DNA of 64,000 nt, taken from Hofstenia miamia. Taxonomy: Eukaryota; Xenacoelomorpha; Acoela; Hofsteniidae. A program made the translations under genes and the position numbers. The DNA is taken from positions 179,591 to 243,590 of the forward strand of contig CABFPE010000122.1 of assembly GCA_900660155.1 (NCBI GenBank), in the 5' to 3' direction. Shown here piece after piece: positions 34,712 to 48,495 of this stretch; the first letter of the stretch is position 1; the number at the start of each line of letters is the position of its first letter. Under the pieces are notes generated by a model. It ran no database searches. It was not told where the DNA came from and worked only from the letters and a program-made list of their open reading frames with translations.

Positions 34712-34716
34712 TCTAT
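34675..34716. repeat. (TA)n plus ATTATATTCTAT, left shoulder of the 656-base gap
   Basis: The sequence before the gap (TA run, then ATTATATTCTAT) is the same as the sequence after the gap at 35373-35402 and the same as positions 1-45. The gap flanks overlap in sequence but were not merged. Confidence 0.9.
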
Positions 34717-35372
34717 NNNNNNNNNNNNNNNNNNNNNNNNNNNNNNNNNNNNNNNNNNNNNNNNNNNNNNNNNNNNNNNNNNNNNNNNNNNNNNNNNNNN
34801 NNNNNNNNNNNNNNNNNNNNNNNNNNNNNNNNNNNNNNNNNNNNNNNNNNNNNNNNNNNNNNNNNNNNNNNNNNNNNNNNNNNNNNNNNNNNNNNNNNNN
34901 NNNNNNNNNNNNNNNNNNNNNNNNNNNNNNNNNNNNNNNNNNNNNNNNNNNNNNNNNNNNNNNNNNNNNNNNNNNNNNNNNNNNNNNNNNNNNNNNNNNN
35001 NNNNNNNNNNNNNNNNNNNNNNNNNNNNNNNNNNNNNNNNNNNNNNNNNNNNNNNNNNNNNNNNNNNNNNNNNNNNNNNNNNNNNNNNNNNNNNNNNNNN
35101 NNNNNNNNNNNNNNNNNNNNNNNNNNNNNNNNNNNNNNNNNNNNNNNNNNNNNNNNNNNNNNNNNNNNNNNNNNNNNNNNNNNNNNNNNNNNNNNNNNNN
35201 NNNNNNNNNNNNNNNNNNNNNNNNNNNNNNNNNNNNNNNNNNNNNNNNNNNNNNNNNNNNNNNNNNNNNNNNNNNNNNNNNNNNNNNNNNNNNNNNNNNN
35301 NNNNNNNNNNNNNNNNNNNNNNNNNNNNNNNNNNNNNNNNNNNNNNNNNNNNNNNNNNNNNNNNNNNNNNNN
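34717..35372. other. Assembly gap, 656 N
   Basis: This is a run of N. Because its two shoulders repeat each other, the true gap may be zero or negative in length. The long open frames that appear to cross it consist of N and have no meaning. Confidence 0.98.
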
Positions 35373-35476
35373 ATATATATATATATATATATTATATTCT
35401 ATTTAAAAAATATTTGTTTTTGCAATATTTTTCAATACACTACGTTGACTTTTAGAATGTATTCGAAAAATGCATT

Positions 35477-38052
35477 AAGTAAACTTAAAATGGTTGATCT
35501 GATAGCAATTATCTTGTGTTTGCAAGAAAGAAAAACTTGTGAAGTTGAGCTGGTTTGTAGTAACCACAATGCTTAATATATATTAAAATCAGTATATCCT
35601 TACAACCTGAAAAACTTAATGCCATTTCTGAAAATATTGACAATATTCAAGTTGTGCAAAAAGATGATTTAAAATATGCACGTCAGACTTCCTTATCTGA
35701 ACTATAATAAGTAGATTACAAGAAATACTTTAAAATTACTAATATACTTGAATGCAATATTCCAAACAAGTCTAACAGGCTTCATGATGACATGGAATTA
35801 ACTAAAGAAATCATAAACTTTCCAAATGAAGATGCCAATGCAATAGTTAATATATGGAAAGTCGGTAAGTACAAAGCTGAATATAAGCGACCAATAATGG
35901 TAAAATTAAGATCTGTTTGGGATCAAAGAAAAATTCTAGCAGTTGTACATAAACTTAAAATTTTTCAAAATAAAATCTATATTTGTAAAGCTTTATCACC
36001 ACAAGAAATTGAAATAGAAGGCACTTTACTCAAAAAACGCTGAGAGCTTGTCCATAATGAAAATTATAACAAAGAAGATCTTAGAATTCGAAGTCAAAAA
36101 CTATTTTACAATGGTAAAGATGTTTATTCGAATTCAAGTTGACTCAGAAACGATATTTATCTCAATTGTTTATTAATGAACACTTGTTCAATTTCTAATA
36201 AAGAAATACATATTAGTGAATATTTAATTGAAAAAATATTGATCTATATTTTCTTACGGAAACTTGGGTTTCTGATAATTATTTGTTTTCGGGCTACCTA
36301 TTGGGTGGCCAAAATTTTAAGTGGTACTGTGTTCCTAGATTATCTAGAAGAGGTGGAGGATTAGCATTAGTATATCGACAATCAATTGATATTAAATTAG
36401 TTAATGTTGGTAATAACTTCTTAACATTTGAACATGCAGAATTCAATTTTTGTGATAATCACAATCATTATTTTTTCAATTCGCCTACGATCCAAAATGT
36501 GTTAATAAATGCTTCCGGCTAATCAACCCTCAGTCCAAACTGCATAGACCGTTTTACTTGGAAGACAACATGGCAAGCACAGATCTAGATGCTGCCAAAC
36601 TATTTAACAAATTCTTTGCTTCTGTTTATCAAACTGAGGATGAATTTAAATATCACATTTAATGATTTAAGTATTAACAACTTAGAAATATTATTGAAAG
36701 ACATTGAAAAAGCTATAAATAAGCCAGTGGACTGGATAATATTCCCTCCACATTCATTCATATGTATAAAAACGAAATGTTGCCTCACTTGCTTAACCTA
36801 GTTAGATATATCTTAATATCTGGAATTTATCCTAAAGTATGGAAAAAGGCTAAAATTATCCCCATGTTCAAAAAAGAAAATAATCAGAACCTCTGTAACT
36901 ATAGGCCAATTAGTATTTTATCAAAAACCTATATTACGACTTCATTAAAGCGTTTGATAGAGTCTCCCATAGAATAGTACTAAATAAGCTGAAAAACTTT
37001 GGAATCAGTGGTAACCTACTAAAGCTGTTTCATTCCTACCTAACGAATAGAACCCAATCGGTTTCCTTCAATGGATGTTTATCTAACAAAATAATTATCT
37101 CTAGTGGAATACCACAAGGTAGTTGCTTGGAGCCTCTAATCTTTCTCATCATGATGAATGATCTTCTCTCAATAGGGCCTTATAGTAATGTTTATCTTTT
37201 TGTCGATTACTGAAAAATTCTTTCGAGTAATCCTAAGACAGTACAGCATGATGCAAGAATATTAAATAATTGGTGTCTTAATAACAAAATTTCCTTCAAT
37301 AACAACAAAATGCGGTTAATTATTTTCGGCAAAATGGAAGCATTTGGAGATGCATTACAATGTATACAATTGGATATGACTCAAAATACAACAGTAAGAG
37401 ATTTTGGAATTTACATCTGTAGTAATGTTACTTGGCATAACCACATTTCAAACATCATTAAACAAGCTTTGAAAACACTTTATAAAATGAAGAACCAATT
37501 ACCATATCACATTTTACCAAGTACGAAAAAACTGTTGTACCTCCTTATTATAAATTCAAAATTCCTTTATGGATCATCTGTCTGGCCCTGCAATCTTAGA
37601 AGATTGGAAAGAGTCCAAAAATGTGTACTAAATGGATTGTTAGCGATCAGGATTATATATCATGACTAAAAACTTTGAAATTTCTGCCAATTGCATTGCA
37701 ACTGCAATTAAATGATATTAATTGACATTATCCAAGGAAAATATACTCTAAATATAAACAAGTACCTACAAAGGAACAGTAAAAGAGATCGTAGATCAAC
37801 AAAAAAGACTGTTTTCAATATTATAAAAATTAAGAAGACCAAAACAAAAAACGAATTTTTCAGAAGATCCTCAAAGCTTTTAATTTTGTTTGAAATGTAA
37901 GTATGCATGTGACATATTGCTACTGTAAAAAAGAACATTGTTAAGCTATTCTGGACATTTTTTGAGACGGAATATGACATTCAAAGTTGTAAATACATTT
38001 AGTGACATCCAATTTACAGTTTAATAAAGTCTATTTTATTATTATTATTATT
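35477..38052 (+). mobile_element. LINE-1 relic, copy 2
   Basis: This is the same element as 120-2695: ORF1 piece at 35792-36043, endonuclease remnant near 36262-36380, RT from about 36890 and AATAAAG plus (ATT)n tail near 38024-38052. All open frames agree exactly with copy 1. Confidence 0.75.
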
Positions 38053-40578
38053 ATATTGGTCTATTCTTCCCCATCTAGAGATTGGAGTCAATTTTTGATT
38101 GATTTTTTCGAATATATTGAAAAAAGTATTCTTCTAAATAGCAAAATCATTATTTTAGGAGATCATAACATAAATTTTCGTTGTGATGAAAAATCTATCC
38201 ATGACTTTGTAAGAAAGATTATTATTTGAATTTGATTTATGTTATCATGTTCATTGTGCAACACATCATAAAGGTAACATATTGGATTAAATTATTACAA
38301 AGATAAATGAGCAAAATTATAATTGACAGAGACATAGAATTTTTACAAGATCATTTTGCTGTTCACTTTGATATATCAATAAAATCATTTACAAAAATCA
38401 CTGAAGTATGTGAAATTCTATATCACAAAATAATGAATATGAACTCCTTGATCAAAGCAACAAATGAATATATCAGTAATTTAAATACATCAAATTTTAC
38501 AGATGCCAATGAAAATTGGAATTATATTAATATTGAATGCACTAAAACTATGAATGAATTTCTCCTATTAAAACTAAGTCTGTAAAGAAAGTCTCTGCTA
38601 GTCAAAGATGGTTTTATGTTGACTGCAAGATGTTACATGCTAAGCAACATAAAGCAGAAAAACTATTCTTGAGAAATAAATCAGATTTTAATAGAAAATT
38701 ATATATCACTTTACACAATGGCTTTGTCAAGTTAATTAAGAAAAAGAAAGAAGAATATTATTGTTGAAAGTTTGAATGTATTAAAAATCATTCTAAATTA
38801 CTATATCAGCTTATTGAAAAGTTGAATTTTAATCCAGAAACAAGTACAATGATAACAGCTCAAGAATATTTTCATTATTTCAAAAATAAAGTTAAAGCAT
38901 ATTCTTCAAAGTTTGAGAACAATTTTACATGTGATTATTATAGTCCTTCTTTGTATTCATCTAATGCAACATTTTTAGAATTTCTTCTAATTTAAGTTGA
39001 ATCAACTATTAGCATATTAATGTCATTAAATGATGCATCATGTGAGTTTGATACTATTTCATTAAAATAGATAAAGCAAAATATTGATGCTTTTGATATT
39101 ATTGTTTCCAGTTAACAAATGTCAAAAACTTATCATTCCAATCTGGAATATTTGCTGAAATTGTGAAGATTAGAGTAATCAAACCTATAATTAAGAAAAA
39201 TTGTTCAGATGTTAATAATGTTAAAAGTTACAGACCAATACATAATTTGTTGTGGATGTCAAAACTTTTAGAAAAAGCCTGTTGCATGCAATTAGTTGAT
39301 TTTCTAGAAAAGTATGATGTTATATACAGTTTCTCAATCTGGATACAGAAAAGATCATTCAACAAAAACATTACTTGTAAAATTAATATATGATATAATT
39401 TATGCAAACACTTCAAATGAATGCATCATGCTAGTACTTTTAGATCAAAGTGCAGCATTTAATTTAGTAATTCCATCAATACTAATTAAATTTTAGAAAA
39501 TTGTGGAATAAAGCATACTGTGCTCAATTAGATACAATCATATTTGACAGAAAGAATGCCATGCATTTCATTTAATAAAAAACAATCTAAATTGTTTGAA
39601 AATATATGTGGGTGCCTCAAGGCTCTATTCTAGGCCCTATTTTGTTTATAATTGATAACTCTTTTATAGCAAATATCTCACATCTCATTCAATTAATCAT
39701 CATATGTATCCTGATGATACACAATTATTTGTAAAGCAAATTCCAAAAATATGGAAATTACCCTGCAATCCTGTTTATAGATAATATGCAATTTAGAAAA
39801 ACTACTATTTTCTGCACATCAAATTTTAAATACTTATAAATCAAATATCTTAAGACTTTTCAATAATCAAATTTTTAATGAATATTCAAAAATGTTCATA
39901 ATCTTGGCTTAGCATTTGATAGGAATTTAACAATGAAAGGTCATGTATCTCAGTTAGTTAAAAATTCATAATTATTTTGGAAAATATTTACAAAATTAGA
40001 AATTGTCTGCCAACAAATGCTCAATCAGAACTTGTCTGAACATAAATTCTTTCTAAACTAGACTACAGTAATGCCTGCTTTCTTGGTATAGACAATATTC
40101 TAATACAGAAACTTCAAAGAATTCAAAATAACTGTGTATGATTTGTTTTTGATTTGAAAAGGTTGGAACATATCAGTCCTGTAATCATTCAACTTCATTG
40201 GTTAAAGATATCATATCACACAAATTATAAAGTTTGCAAAATAATCTTTAAATCAGTTCATAACAATGCACTTACATGTTTAAATAATTTATTTGTTTTT
40301 TAAAATTCAACAAAGAAAACATCTAGATAATATTTGATAAAATTTAGAAATCATAAATATATCAAATCAAAAGTATTGATTTCAATTACTGGTGCCTACA
40401 TTTTTAGCAATCTTACTGCAAATACTAGAACTGCAAAAACTTTATCAAGTTGTAAGGAATTGCTGAAAACAGAACTCTTTGAACTACAATTAGCTGCACT
40501 CAATATTTAAACAAATATTTTGTTATTGTATAGTGAACTGGAATTTGCTTTACAAATATGTGTGCAGTATAAGAAATA

Positions 40579-40614
<36 letters not shown>

Positions 40615-40615
40615 G
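38053..40615 (+). mobile_element. LINE-2 (CR1/L2-like) relic, copy 2
   Basis: This is the same element as 2696-5260 but with native sequence at 39973-39987 in place of the adapter. Endonuclease piece at 38057-38229, RT boxes from about 39225 (SYRPI) to about 39710 (YPDDTQLF), (ATT)n tail at 40581-40614. CpG is absent by eye from about 38181 to 40797. Confidence 0.75.
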
Positions 40616-43275
40616 AGTGCCACTGAATACCAGTAAATTTCAATGCCTCTGGTATTCAGTGGCACTGGGGGTGTATTCAGTGGTGCTGAGCAATTGTTAG
40701 GCCTGTATCCAATCAAATTGGCTGAAAATTTGTAGCCCTATAGATTATTATATTTGCCAAAAGTCACATAAATTTCAGCATGGTGGCACTGTTCAGACGT
40801 GAGAAAGATGGCTTCAAAGTTTTTGAAATTTAACTATTATAGTGGTGCTGAATATAACTTTGTGGACATTAATAGCACTACTGAATACAAAATCAGAACT
40901 ATTATAGCGCTGCTTAATACAACATTGTACTATTATAGTGCCATTTAATACACAACATTTTACTTTGGTAATTATGTTGATGGGGATCATATCAGCATGC
41001 TAACTAATCATGTAACAAGTGTTAAAACATTTCACCTTCTAGCTAAATATATAATATTGTAGTTATTTCTAATGCATTTTTGCAAAAGGTCTAAGTCCTG
41101 CTTACTGTTTCAGAATGAATTCAGAAGGTCCTACAACAAATGATGATGATCTTAGAGATGCGCTAAAGGTAAGTGAGGTTTTCTAGTTAAATTTAATTTA
41201 ATAATACATCTAGCAAATTGATCTTTCACAACATCAATCATCTGAAAATGACAGTCAATCAGCAGATGAAGAGGTTTAAATTTCTTAATTATTTTAGCTT
41301 AGTTTAATTTAGGAGAATACAAATTTGGCAAATAAATATGTTCAACCTTCTGTACAGAAGTGTATTTTATGCAATGTTGACAAGAAAAAATTGTGTGATC
41401 ACTTTATGAAGTATCATAAATGCAGTAAATGTGAAAAGACATATTTATTATCATACCAGGGCACACAAAAAAACTTGCAAATGTACTACATGCTTAGTTT
41501 GAGTAGTCAACAAAGCTGAGCATTTGGCTAATTATAATCAGGAAAGCTGTGTTATGAAATGCATAAGAGATCTTAGTAAGATTTTTAAAAAATTTAAGTC
41601 AAACATTTAATATTTTTACTTGCTCTAAACATGCTATTGAAAAATTCACAAATAATCTTAAAAATATGGCATCTTTAAGTGAAGATGATGATGCTACTCT
41701 AAAACAGTTATTAAGTGGGTACAAGATCAAATTTCTTGAACAAATTTTGGGTTTTTCAAATAAACTTCAGGAAGTGGATGACTTTTTGCCAAGGTTAAAT
41801 ATTCTTAAGGATAATAGACAATATACTCCTACAACTTTGCTCACATTGCTCAACTTTTTGGGTTCATTCTTGAAGTATTGCAAAACTTTTAAGGTACTAG
41901 AATTTGATTTCAATTTATGGCAAGCCTCCTTAGAGTAAGTAAGGAAGGTGTTTAATAAACAAAAAAAGAAACATAAGAGAATCTCAAAAAATGATTTATT
42001 CTCAGTATTGCTCAACTGCAATGTGTTTTAAAAGAAATAATCTCAATTTTAGAAGAAAATGAAGAATGTTTTCAAGTGCTTAAAGCACTTAACTTTTTTG
42101 TATTGCAACTACGTCTGAACATCTGCTCAGGTCCACTTTTGAGCTTGACAACAGATCAGTTTGATTGCATTGAAACTATCTCTGATGTAATTGACATTAA
42201 TAACCATAAAACAGGGGCGTTATATACTGTATGAGTGTGTTTTAAGACTGATCAAATAACATGGATCAAGAATTTAATAGTGAAATTTCAAATGGAATTT
42301 AATGTCAAACCACTGTATATTTTTGCAAGCAAAACAAAATTGTAAAGAAACTGCAATTTTGAGTTTTGTTAATTATACTATTTGGAAATAACTTCCACAG
42401 TACCAACAGTATAATTTCAATGGAAATTCCAAAAGAAAATCATGGGAAACCCATCTAAAAAATAAAATTAGTGGCGATTTGAAGGTTGCCCACTTTGCCT
42501 AAATGGGGCACAGTGAAGTTACTGCTGACAAAGAGTACATTTGTCCACCTGAGAAAAAAAACTTTCATAAGCTTGTGCTATGCTATAAAGAGCAATTATT
42601 AAATGCAACATCCACTAGTAATGAACAAAATTTTGGAGAATTACCCACACAAAGTAATGTCCATGATGAAAATGATTCTGGCATGGACATAGAAATGAAT
42701 TTGAGATGATTGGGGAATTTTTGAAACCTAAATTCATTGCTAGGAACAAGCAAGCAAAACAAATGAATAATGTCAGCTCAAGTTCCATTAGTGATGAAGA
42801 TTATATGCCTACTCCAAAGAGACTAAACAAAAATATTACTCCTAAATCAATTAAAATTTTTGTCCAGGCTTTAACAGTTTTTTGTTCTTCATCCTATACT
42901 TTAAGTGAATCTGAAAAAAGGGCTTTTTACTGTTTAAAAATGTCAATAAAACTATACCACAAAAAGATATATGGCAAATTCTTCTTCAAAATGGCTATGA
43001 AGCAGATAGTGATTTTGTTAATAGAATATATACCAAAATAAGCTCCATTATGCACTATTTGAGATAACTTTTTGTTCACATTTTTTATTCCATCTAATCA
43101 AAGTCATTGCTTATTAAATTTACTGTTTTTTCAAGAATTTCTTAAAAATGTTTGCTAAAAATAATTTTGTATTCAACAGCACTATTTTTTTTTACAAAAA
43201 ATATTTAGAGGCACTATAATAGTTCATGTATTATTCAGGGGCACTATGAAAAGTCCAAGGTATTCAGTGGTGCTA
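40616..43275 (+). mobile_element. Crypton-like tyrosine-recombinase element with TIRs, copy 2
   Basis: This is the same element as 5261-7920. The left terminal repeat and 18-bp hairpin are at 40616-40666, the ~32-bp array at 40833-40960, the spliced recombinase pseudogene at 41115-43040, and the right terminal repeat at 43259-43274. No differences from copy 1 were seen. Confidence 0.55.
41115..43040 (+). pseudogene. Tyrosine-recombinase pseudogene, copy 2
   Basis: This is identical in layout to 5760-7685: exons 41115-41168, 41214-41273 and from 41313, then a decayed catalytic part with LRLNICSGPLLSLT, NNHKTG and MGHSEVTADKEY (last near 42503-42540). The breaks match those in copy 1, so they predate the duplication or the two are one locus. 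Confidence 0.5.
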
Positions 43276-43572
43276 TAAATCTACAGCAGTAAATCTACAA
43301 TAGTTTACATTTTAAATCAAATATTATCTTACATTAATCATTAATTTTTATGCTATAGCTTGAAATTCATAACATACAAAAAATGCACAATGTGTATTTT
43401 TCCTGGGTTATTACCATCCAACAATGAAGCTATGATGAATATAATCAATGTTCTTTGAATTGTAGATGAAATTCATTATATAAGCAAGAAAAGAAGATCA
43501 TATTTAAAACATTATCACTTTATTACTGAATTTTGTATATTCTTTAAGAATGTATAGTGAATATAATAACAC

Positions 43573-44329
43573 TGTATAAACAGCATATATATATATATAT
43601 ATATGCATATATTGTATAAATCTTATCACATGTATAATTTTTAATAGAAAATGGACATGCTTTTTATCATGTAAATCAATGTAAATCAAGTTTAATGTAT
43701 TGAATTTTTTATCACTTTACCATGCCTATATTTCAAATACTTGTTCTTAAGTTTGACAAATATTTTTCTACTTTGTATTTGAAAAACAAAATGTATATTT
43801 TGCATAAAATGAATATATTAGCAAAAATAAATGAAATTCAGGAAATACATAGAAAGTATGGACTGCACCAAAGAATTATTTTCCTTAAATCATAGTGCTA
43901 AATGTTTAAGACATTGGCACATGTCATAACAAAACATCTCATCAAATACATCAGTTTGCCTAAATCCTAGAATTCAAAATTAAAAACTTTGTCTGAAAAT
44001 TAATGTGTTGAATTTAATTTTGTCAAAAACATTTCTTTTCATTAATTATATCACTTTGCCAAATTTTGTAAGTCAAAATAAAAATTTCATCAAAAAAGAA
44101 TTTGTGCAATTTGGTTTGTCAAAAACATTTCGTCACTAGATGACGTCCAATAGAATCCATCCATTCTCACATGGCAAATAGACATAGGTAGGCTGTTCCA
44201 TTTCAATGTGTCCCATTGGCACATCCTCTCCCTGTCATATGCTACTCAACTACTCTCAAGTTGACAAATGCTTTACATGCTTCAAATTTTCCACTGGCAT
44301 CAGCACCTCTGGTCTCTAATGACTTTGAA
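43573..44329. other. AT-rich spacer with a short (TA)n
   Basis: A (TA)n run lies at about 43585-43604. No supported gene is visible. The minus-strand open frame 43504-43689 is low complexity and driven by the TA run. Confidence 0.5.
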
Positions 44330-45250
44330 ATTTAACTCAGCCTAACTCAGATAATGTCAATAATTCCATTCCAAAACAAAGCTGTCATTTCTCAAGCATT
44401 CAATGGGATAATCTGAAGAATGCTGAGGCTGTTATAGCTATGGATAATCACAGCTTTCTCTCACTTGAAGGCTGTTGTCTGCTTCAGCTACTCATGCAAT
44501 GCACAGTCATAGTGTGAGATTGTGTGAGGTTGCTTCTATGATGAACTAAATGTTAAGGAAGGTGCCTTTTACTGAGTGGCACTCCTATGGATAGATGGAT
44601 AGCTGAAATGGTAATGAAGGAGTCTGCTAAGGATGAAAATACAAAGGCATTCATTGATAAGCTGGATCTATTTGTCTTGAGGTTGAACTGTCAACTAAGC
44701 TTCACAAAGGTTCAAACTACACAATGGGCTTCAGGGAGAACTTTCAGATATGGAGGGCAGTGTGTTTATCAAATGCCTCAGAGAAGAATTTGCACAATTA
44801 TTCAGTATAGAGAGATGTCCAAGGGAATGGTGTGATGCAGAAGTTATCTTCTTTGCATAAAAAAGGTTCTAGGTCTGACCCTAATAATTGCCACACTATT
44901 TTCCAATTGGATGTTGGAGGAGGTATTGGCAAGTAGCACATCAGAACAAATTTGGCAAAGCACTCTCTTATCTTCTTTTACAAGATGCTGTGGTACCCAC
45001 TCTGAAATATGCATGTGAGATGTGGACAGAAACTGCTAGGGAACTGGAGATGCTTGAGGCTTCCATGAATATATGTAAAAGGGTTTTTTGTGGAGTCTCA
45101 CTCTGGGATAGGTTAACCAAGGTCAAAGTTCACAGACTTATGCATTTCCAACAAGTGTGCACAATAGTAGCATGTAAGTACTTAGAGTTTGTTAGCCAGA
45201 TGATGTCACACAGTGAAAGCATAACTAGTGATCAGCCCCTGATTTAGCAC
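44330..45250 (+). mobile_element. RTE/L1-like LINE relic, C-terminal part
   Basis: Plus-strand pieces include DAVVPTLKYACEMWTETARELEMLEASMN (44970-45070), corresponding to the VLLYGSETWT...LExxE signature after the RT domain, and VSLWDRLTKVKVHRLM (45095-45145), corresponding to the KDRVTNxEVxxR stretch. Upstream, MDNHSFLSLEG and ATHAMHSHSVRL (44440-44515) may belong to it. The block is CpG-free (44146-45780) despite moderate GC, so it is old and probably methylation-decayed. It runs straight into a hAT relic; the border is not defined. Confidence 0.55.
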
Positions 45251-45399
45251 TGACTAAGTCATCAATAGTTCCTGAAGGTGATGGCCACATTGTTAGTGCA
45301 CACAGAAATCAGTGCTGGGGAAAGTGGTTGGTACTTGATGTACAGTGGTTAATGGGTGTTACTCTTGGGGAGTTATAGATATTTTCCATTTTGACTATA

Positions 45400-47110
45400 T
45401 GATACTTTAGGGATAAGAAAGGAGGTGAAGTAATTCACAAATTTGCAGGTCTGATCAAGGGTGATATGGATTTGATCCAATGTAAATTTTCAGATGTGGC
45501 CACAGTGACAAAGCTTGCACATGCCAGTACAAGACACCTATGGTGCACAGAGTGTGAGTGTATGTCTTCAAAGCAGAAAGCTCTCAATCATCATCTCAGG
45601 GATGGCCATATGCAGATCTCCAATAGGGAAGCTGATGCTGATTGATGGAAGTGCATAGCAGATTCATACAAGAGTGAAGGTTGGTATTTACAGCACATTA
45701 AGACCTGTCATCCCAAACTTTTAAAGCATGTAGAAACAGGTAACATAGGAAGTTCAAAGGCTTCTGCTGTCAATCAGGGGCGTTGATGTGGCCAAACATG
45801 CATCCAACCCTTTTGACTTTGTGGCAATTTTTTACCAGGGCTTCTAGACCAGATCTGGTTCAAATCATCCTAGTTTTAGTGTTTAGTAGGAGTTAGTAAT
45901 GGGAGTCCCCACTCTCTTTGGCATTCAAGCAATTACTAATTATATCTCTAACTTGCTGGTTCCAAAGGCCAAAACAGCAATCAAACTTGAACAATTTCAG
46001 ACCAGACATCCATCAAAGCCAAATAAACATGAGTCATCAAAGAATTCAGCATTGTGCCACAGAGGATCCCAGTTACAACAGATACAGCAACTAACATGGA
46101 CTCTGAACTTGGCCTGGAACTCAAACTGGATTGTTTACTTACCTCACCCACACTGCACTGTCAGATGCTTGGAAGTGCGCTCTCCCCTTGTCAACTGCCT
46201 TAACATACTTGGATACTTCCAGTGCTGAAATCATCAACTACGTGAAAAAAGCCTCCGATGTTGAAGAGCAACTTTCAAGATCACTCAAATCTGAGGGCAA
46301 GACCTGAGCTTGGATTTGGCAGCATGCAAGGCTGTTAGCTCTGCAAAAATTTTACTATGACCCTCTTCCTGTACTTACCTCCAAAGGAAAGAGAGATATT
46401 GTGGCAGCCTCAACCCTAAACTCCACCGGGAATTGGTGACATTCCTCTCCAACTTCATGAAGGTCTTTGAAGAGCAACATTTATCTCGCAGCATCAGGAT
46501 AATACTTAATGATCCACCTCTCAAAAATCCAAAGCAACCACAGTGAGCTCCTTAAGGGACTCAAAAGACAATTGACAGTCAACCTAGATGCTAAGGTGTT
46601 CGACAATATGACTGGTTCTCATTGGGCTGCTATGTTATTGGACCCAGCCTTCAGGTCACTAGGATTTATTCCAGATGTCACACCAGATTATCCAAACTTC
46701 AAAGCAAACTGAGGAATAACATCGACGACTGGATCCTGAAGTATTTGCTAAATTACTCCGATTCAGATGGTTCTCCCTGATGCCTGACTATCCTCTTCTT
46801 CCATATTTGATAGTCTCAGCAACGTGAAAACTACAGGACCAACAGAAGCCACCCCTTTCTGATGAAGTTGCCCAAATAGAGATGGACCTTTACTGGAAAA
46901 AACAGTTTGGTCTTCTGATCATACAAAGTTCTCGAAATCCGCAACAACCGACTTCCCTATGCTTTTATCTTTTGTAAAGAAGATATTCTCAGATGAAGCA
47001 ACATCTGTCCAAAGCGAAATGGATTTCAGTGAAGCTGGGCTCATCCGCACTGCAAAGAATTGCCAGATGTCAGCCCAAACATTTAGATGACGCAAATCTA
47101 AAGCTACAAA
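45400..47110 (+). mobile_element. hAT-type DNA transposon relic
   Basis: Broken plus-strand pieces give the layout of a hAT transposase. There is a Cys/His region (LWCTECECM then NHHLRDGH near 45540-45610; HIKTCHPKLL near 45695-45725), the VTTDTATNMDSELGLELKLDC stretch near 46070-46130 (family: D.A.NM......C..H), LLDPAFRSLGF (46638-46670), and the C-terminal dimerisation region ATSVQSEMDFSEAGLIRT with CQMSAQTF (near 47000-47085; family SxRxFSxAG.i...R). Frames shift many times. No terminal repeats were identified. CpG is nearly absent up to 46177 and common after it, although both parts read as one transposase. Confidence 0.65.
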
Positions 47111-47389
47111 CTTATAGACACAATATATAAGAGTCAAAGCAAATTTATTGCGCAATATATGTACACAAAAAATCTACAAACACATGACAAAAAAAATAAA
47201 ATGTAAAAAAATAATTAACTACAAATTAATATGTACAATATATAATAATATAATCAACGTTTGTGAGAATGTTTCTGTAGGTACTAAAAGTTGCATTTAT
47301 GTTTCAAATGCATGAAGCGTATTACCAACCCCTAATGTATATTGTTTTATTAGAAGAAATTGTTTCAATTTTTTAATACTTTTTATAGT

Positions 47390-48493
47390 TTTTTTTCTAT
47401 TCACGTTTCATTATCTAAATTATTCCTTAATTTAATTGATATGTGATGAAAGCCATTAGAATTTTTATCTAAACACAGAAATTTTTGCGATAACTCATTT
47501 AAATTAAAATAATAATTAAGGAGAAAGAGAGATGTTTGTAGAGATTTGAATTGAAATAAGATAGACAGCTTATGCAAATGAATTTGGTAGAATGGAGATA
47601 ATATTTTATATTTATAACGATATAGTGATGCTCTGTCATGCTTTTGTGCAAAGGTTTGATTTTTTATACACAAATTATATGTCTTTGATAGAAGCACACG
47701 ATATTTCGAATTTAGGTTAGTTAAAAGAAAAGAACATTATTAAAAATGAGACAAACAGAAAGGATGTATAAGTTGTTTATGAAAATTGCTTGATATTACA
47801 TTGCGTAAGTGATAATGATATCTAATGCCTGCAGTCATTTTTTGAATATTATTGAATAGAAAATTTTCAAATTTTAATTCATTATCTATCTCCACTCCTA
47901 AATAGCTGACTGACTCACTTTGCTTTATTGGCTTATTAATTATCTTAAGTTCTATATCATTTATTAGGTTTCTTTGTGCCTTTGTTGGGAAAATTATAGA
48001 TTGTGTTTTTTCAATATTTAGTTTTAGTTGATTGTTTGTAATTCTAAAATTTTTCTACATCTCTTTGGAGGGATTTGTAGCATCAAAAGGATTTTTAGGT
48101 ACTTATTAGGCATGTGTCGTCGGAATATTGATAAATGTTGTTGTGTTTAACATGTTTAATTATATCATTTACAAAAATTGCAAATAAAATAGGGCCAAGG
48201 ACACTACATTGTTGCACCCCACTGTCAGTCGTGACATAGCTTGATTTATACAGTTTAGTATTACACTCTGTTGTCTGTTTTCTAGAAAGTTCATGATTAA
48301 ATTAATTGAGTTATGACCAAAATTATAATTTATAAGCTTATCGTGCAAAATATCAAAATTCATGGACTTGAATGCCTTACTTAAATCTAATAATGAGACA
48401 ACACTACATTTATTATGAGATATATTAGATTTTATTTGTTGAGTAGTAGATAGGATTGCGTCTTGGGTTGTATGGCCATTGCGAAACCCAAAT
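47390..48493 (-). mobile_element. LINE-3 relic, distal part (RT palm to C-terminus), left of Tc1
   Basis: Read from 48493 down: FGFRNGHTTQDAIL (the QFGFRxxHST box) next to the Tc1 insertion, then SLLDLSKAFKSMNFDILHDKLINYNFG (48410-48300, DLSKAFDSxxHxILxxKL), a VLGPILFAIFVNDII-like stretch near 48210-48165, and a YSDDT-like active-site box near 48110. The C-terminal end includes SKTYNLCIKNQTFAQ and LNKLSQKF-like residues (47690-47400). The element is a CR1/Jockey-type LINE in minus orientation with several frame breaks. Its upstream half is at 50195-51000. Confidence 0.7.
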
Positions 48494-48495
48494 TA

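Larger units (their letters stand above)
35373..43572. repeat. Second copy of the 8.2-kb unit (matches 1-8218)
   Basis: Base-for-base comparison of the open frames and of many lines shows no difference from copy 1 except 4616-4632 against 39973-39987. The offset is 35357 before that patch and 35355 after it. The unit contains both LINE relics and the Crypton-like element. Identity ends at AATAACACT (43564-43572). Copy 2 lacks the adapter and reads through into distinct right-hand sequence, so it is the more trustworthy copy. Confidence 0.97.

Noticed and set aside
34666-35455. Open frames of 246 and 261 codons
   Set aside because: They consist almost wholly of N from the assembly gap plus TA-encoded Tyr-Ile repeats.
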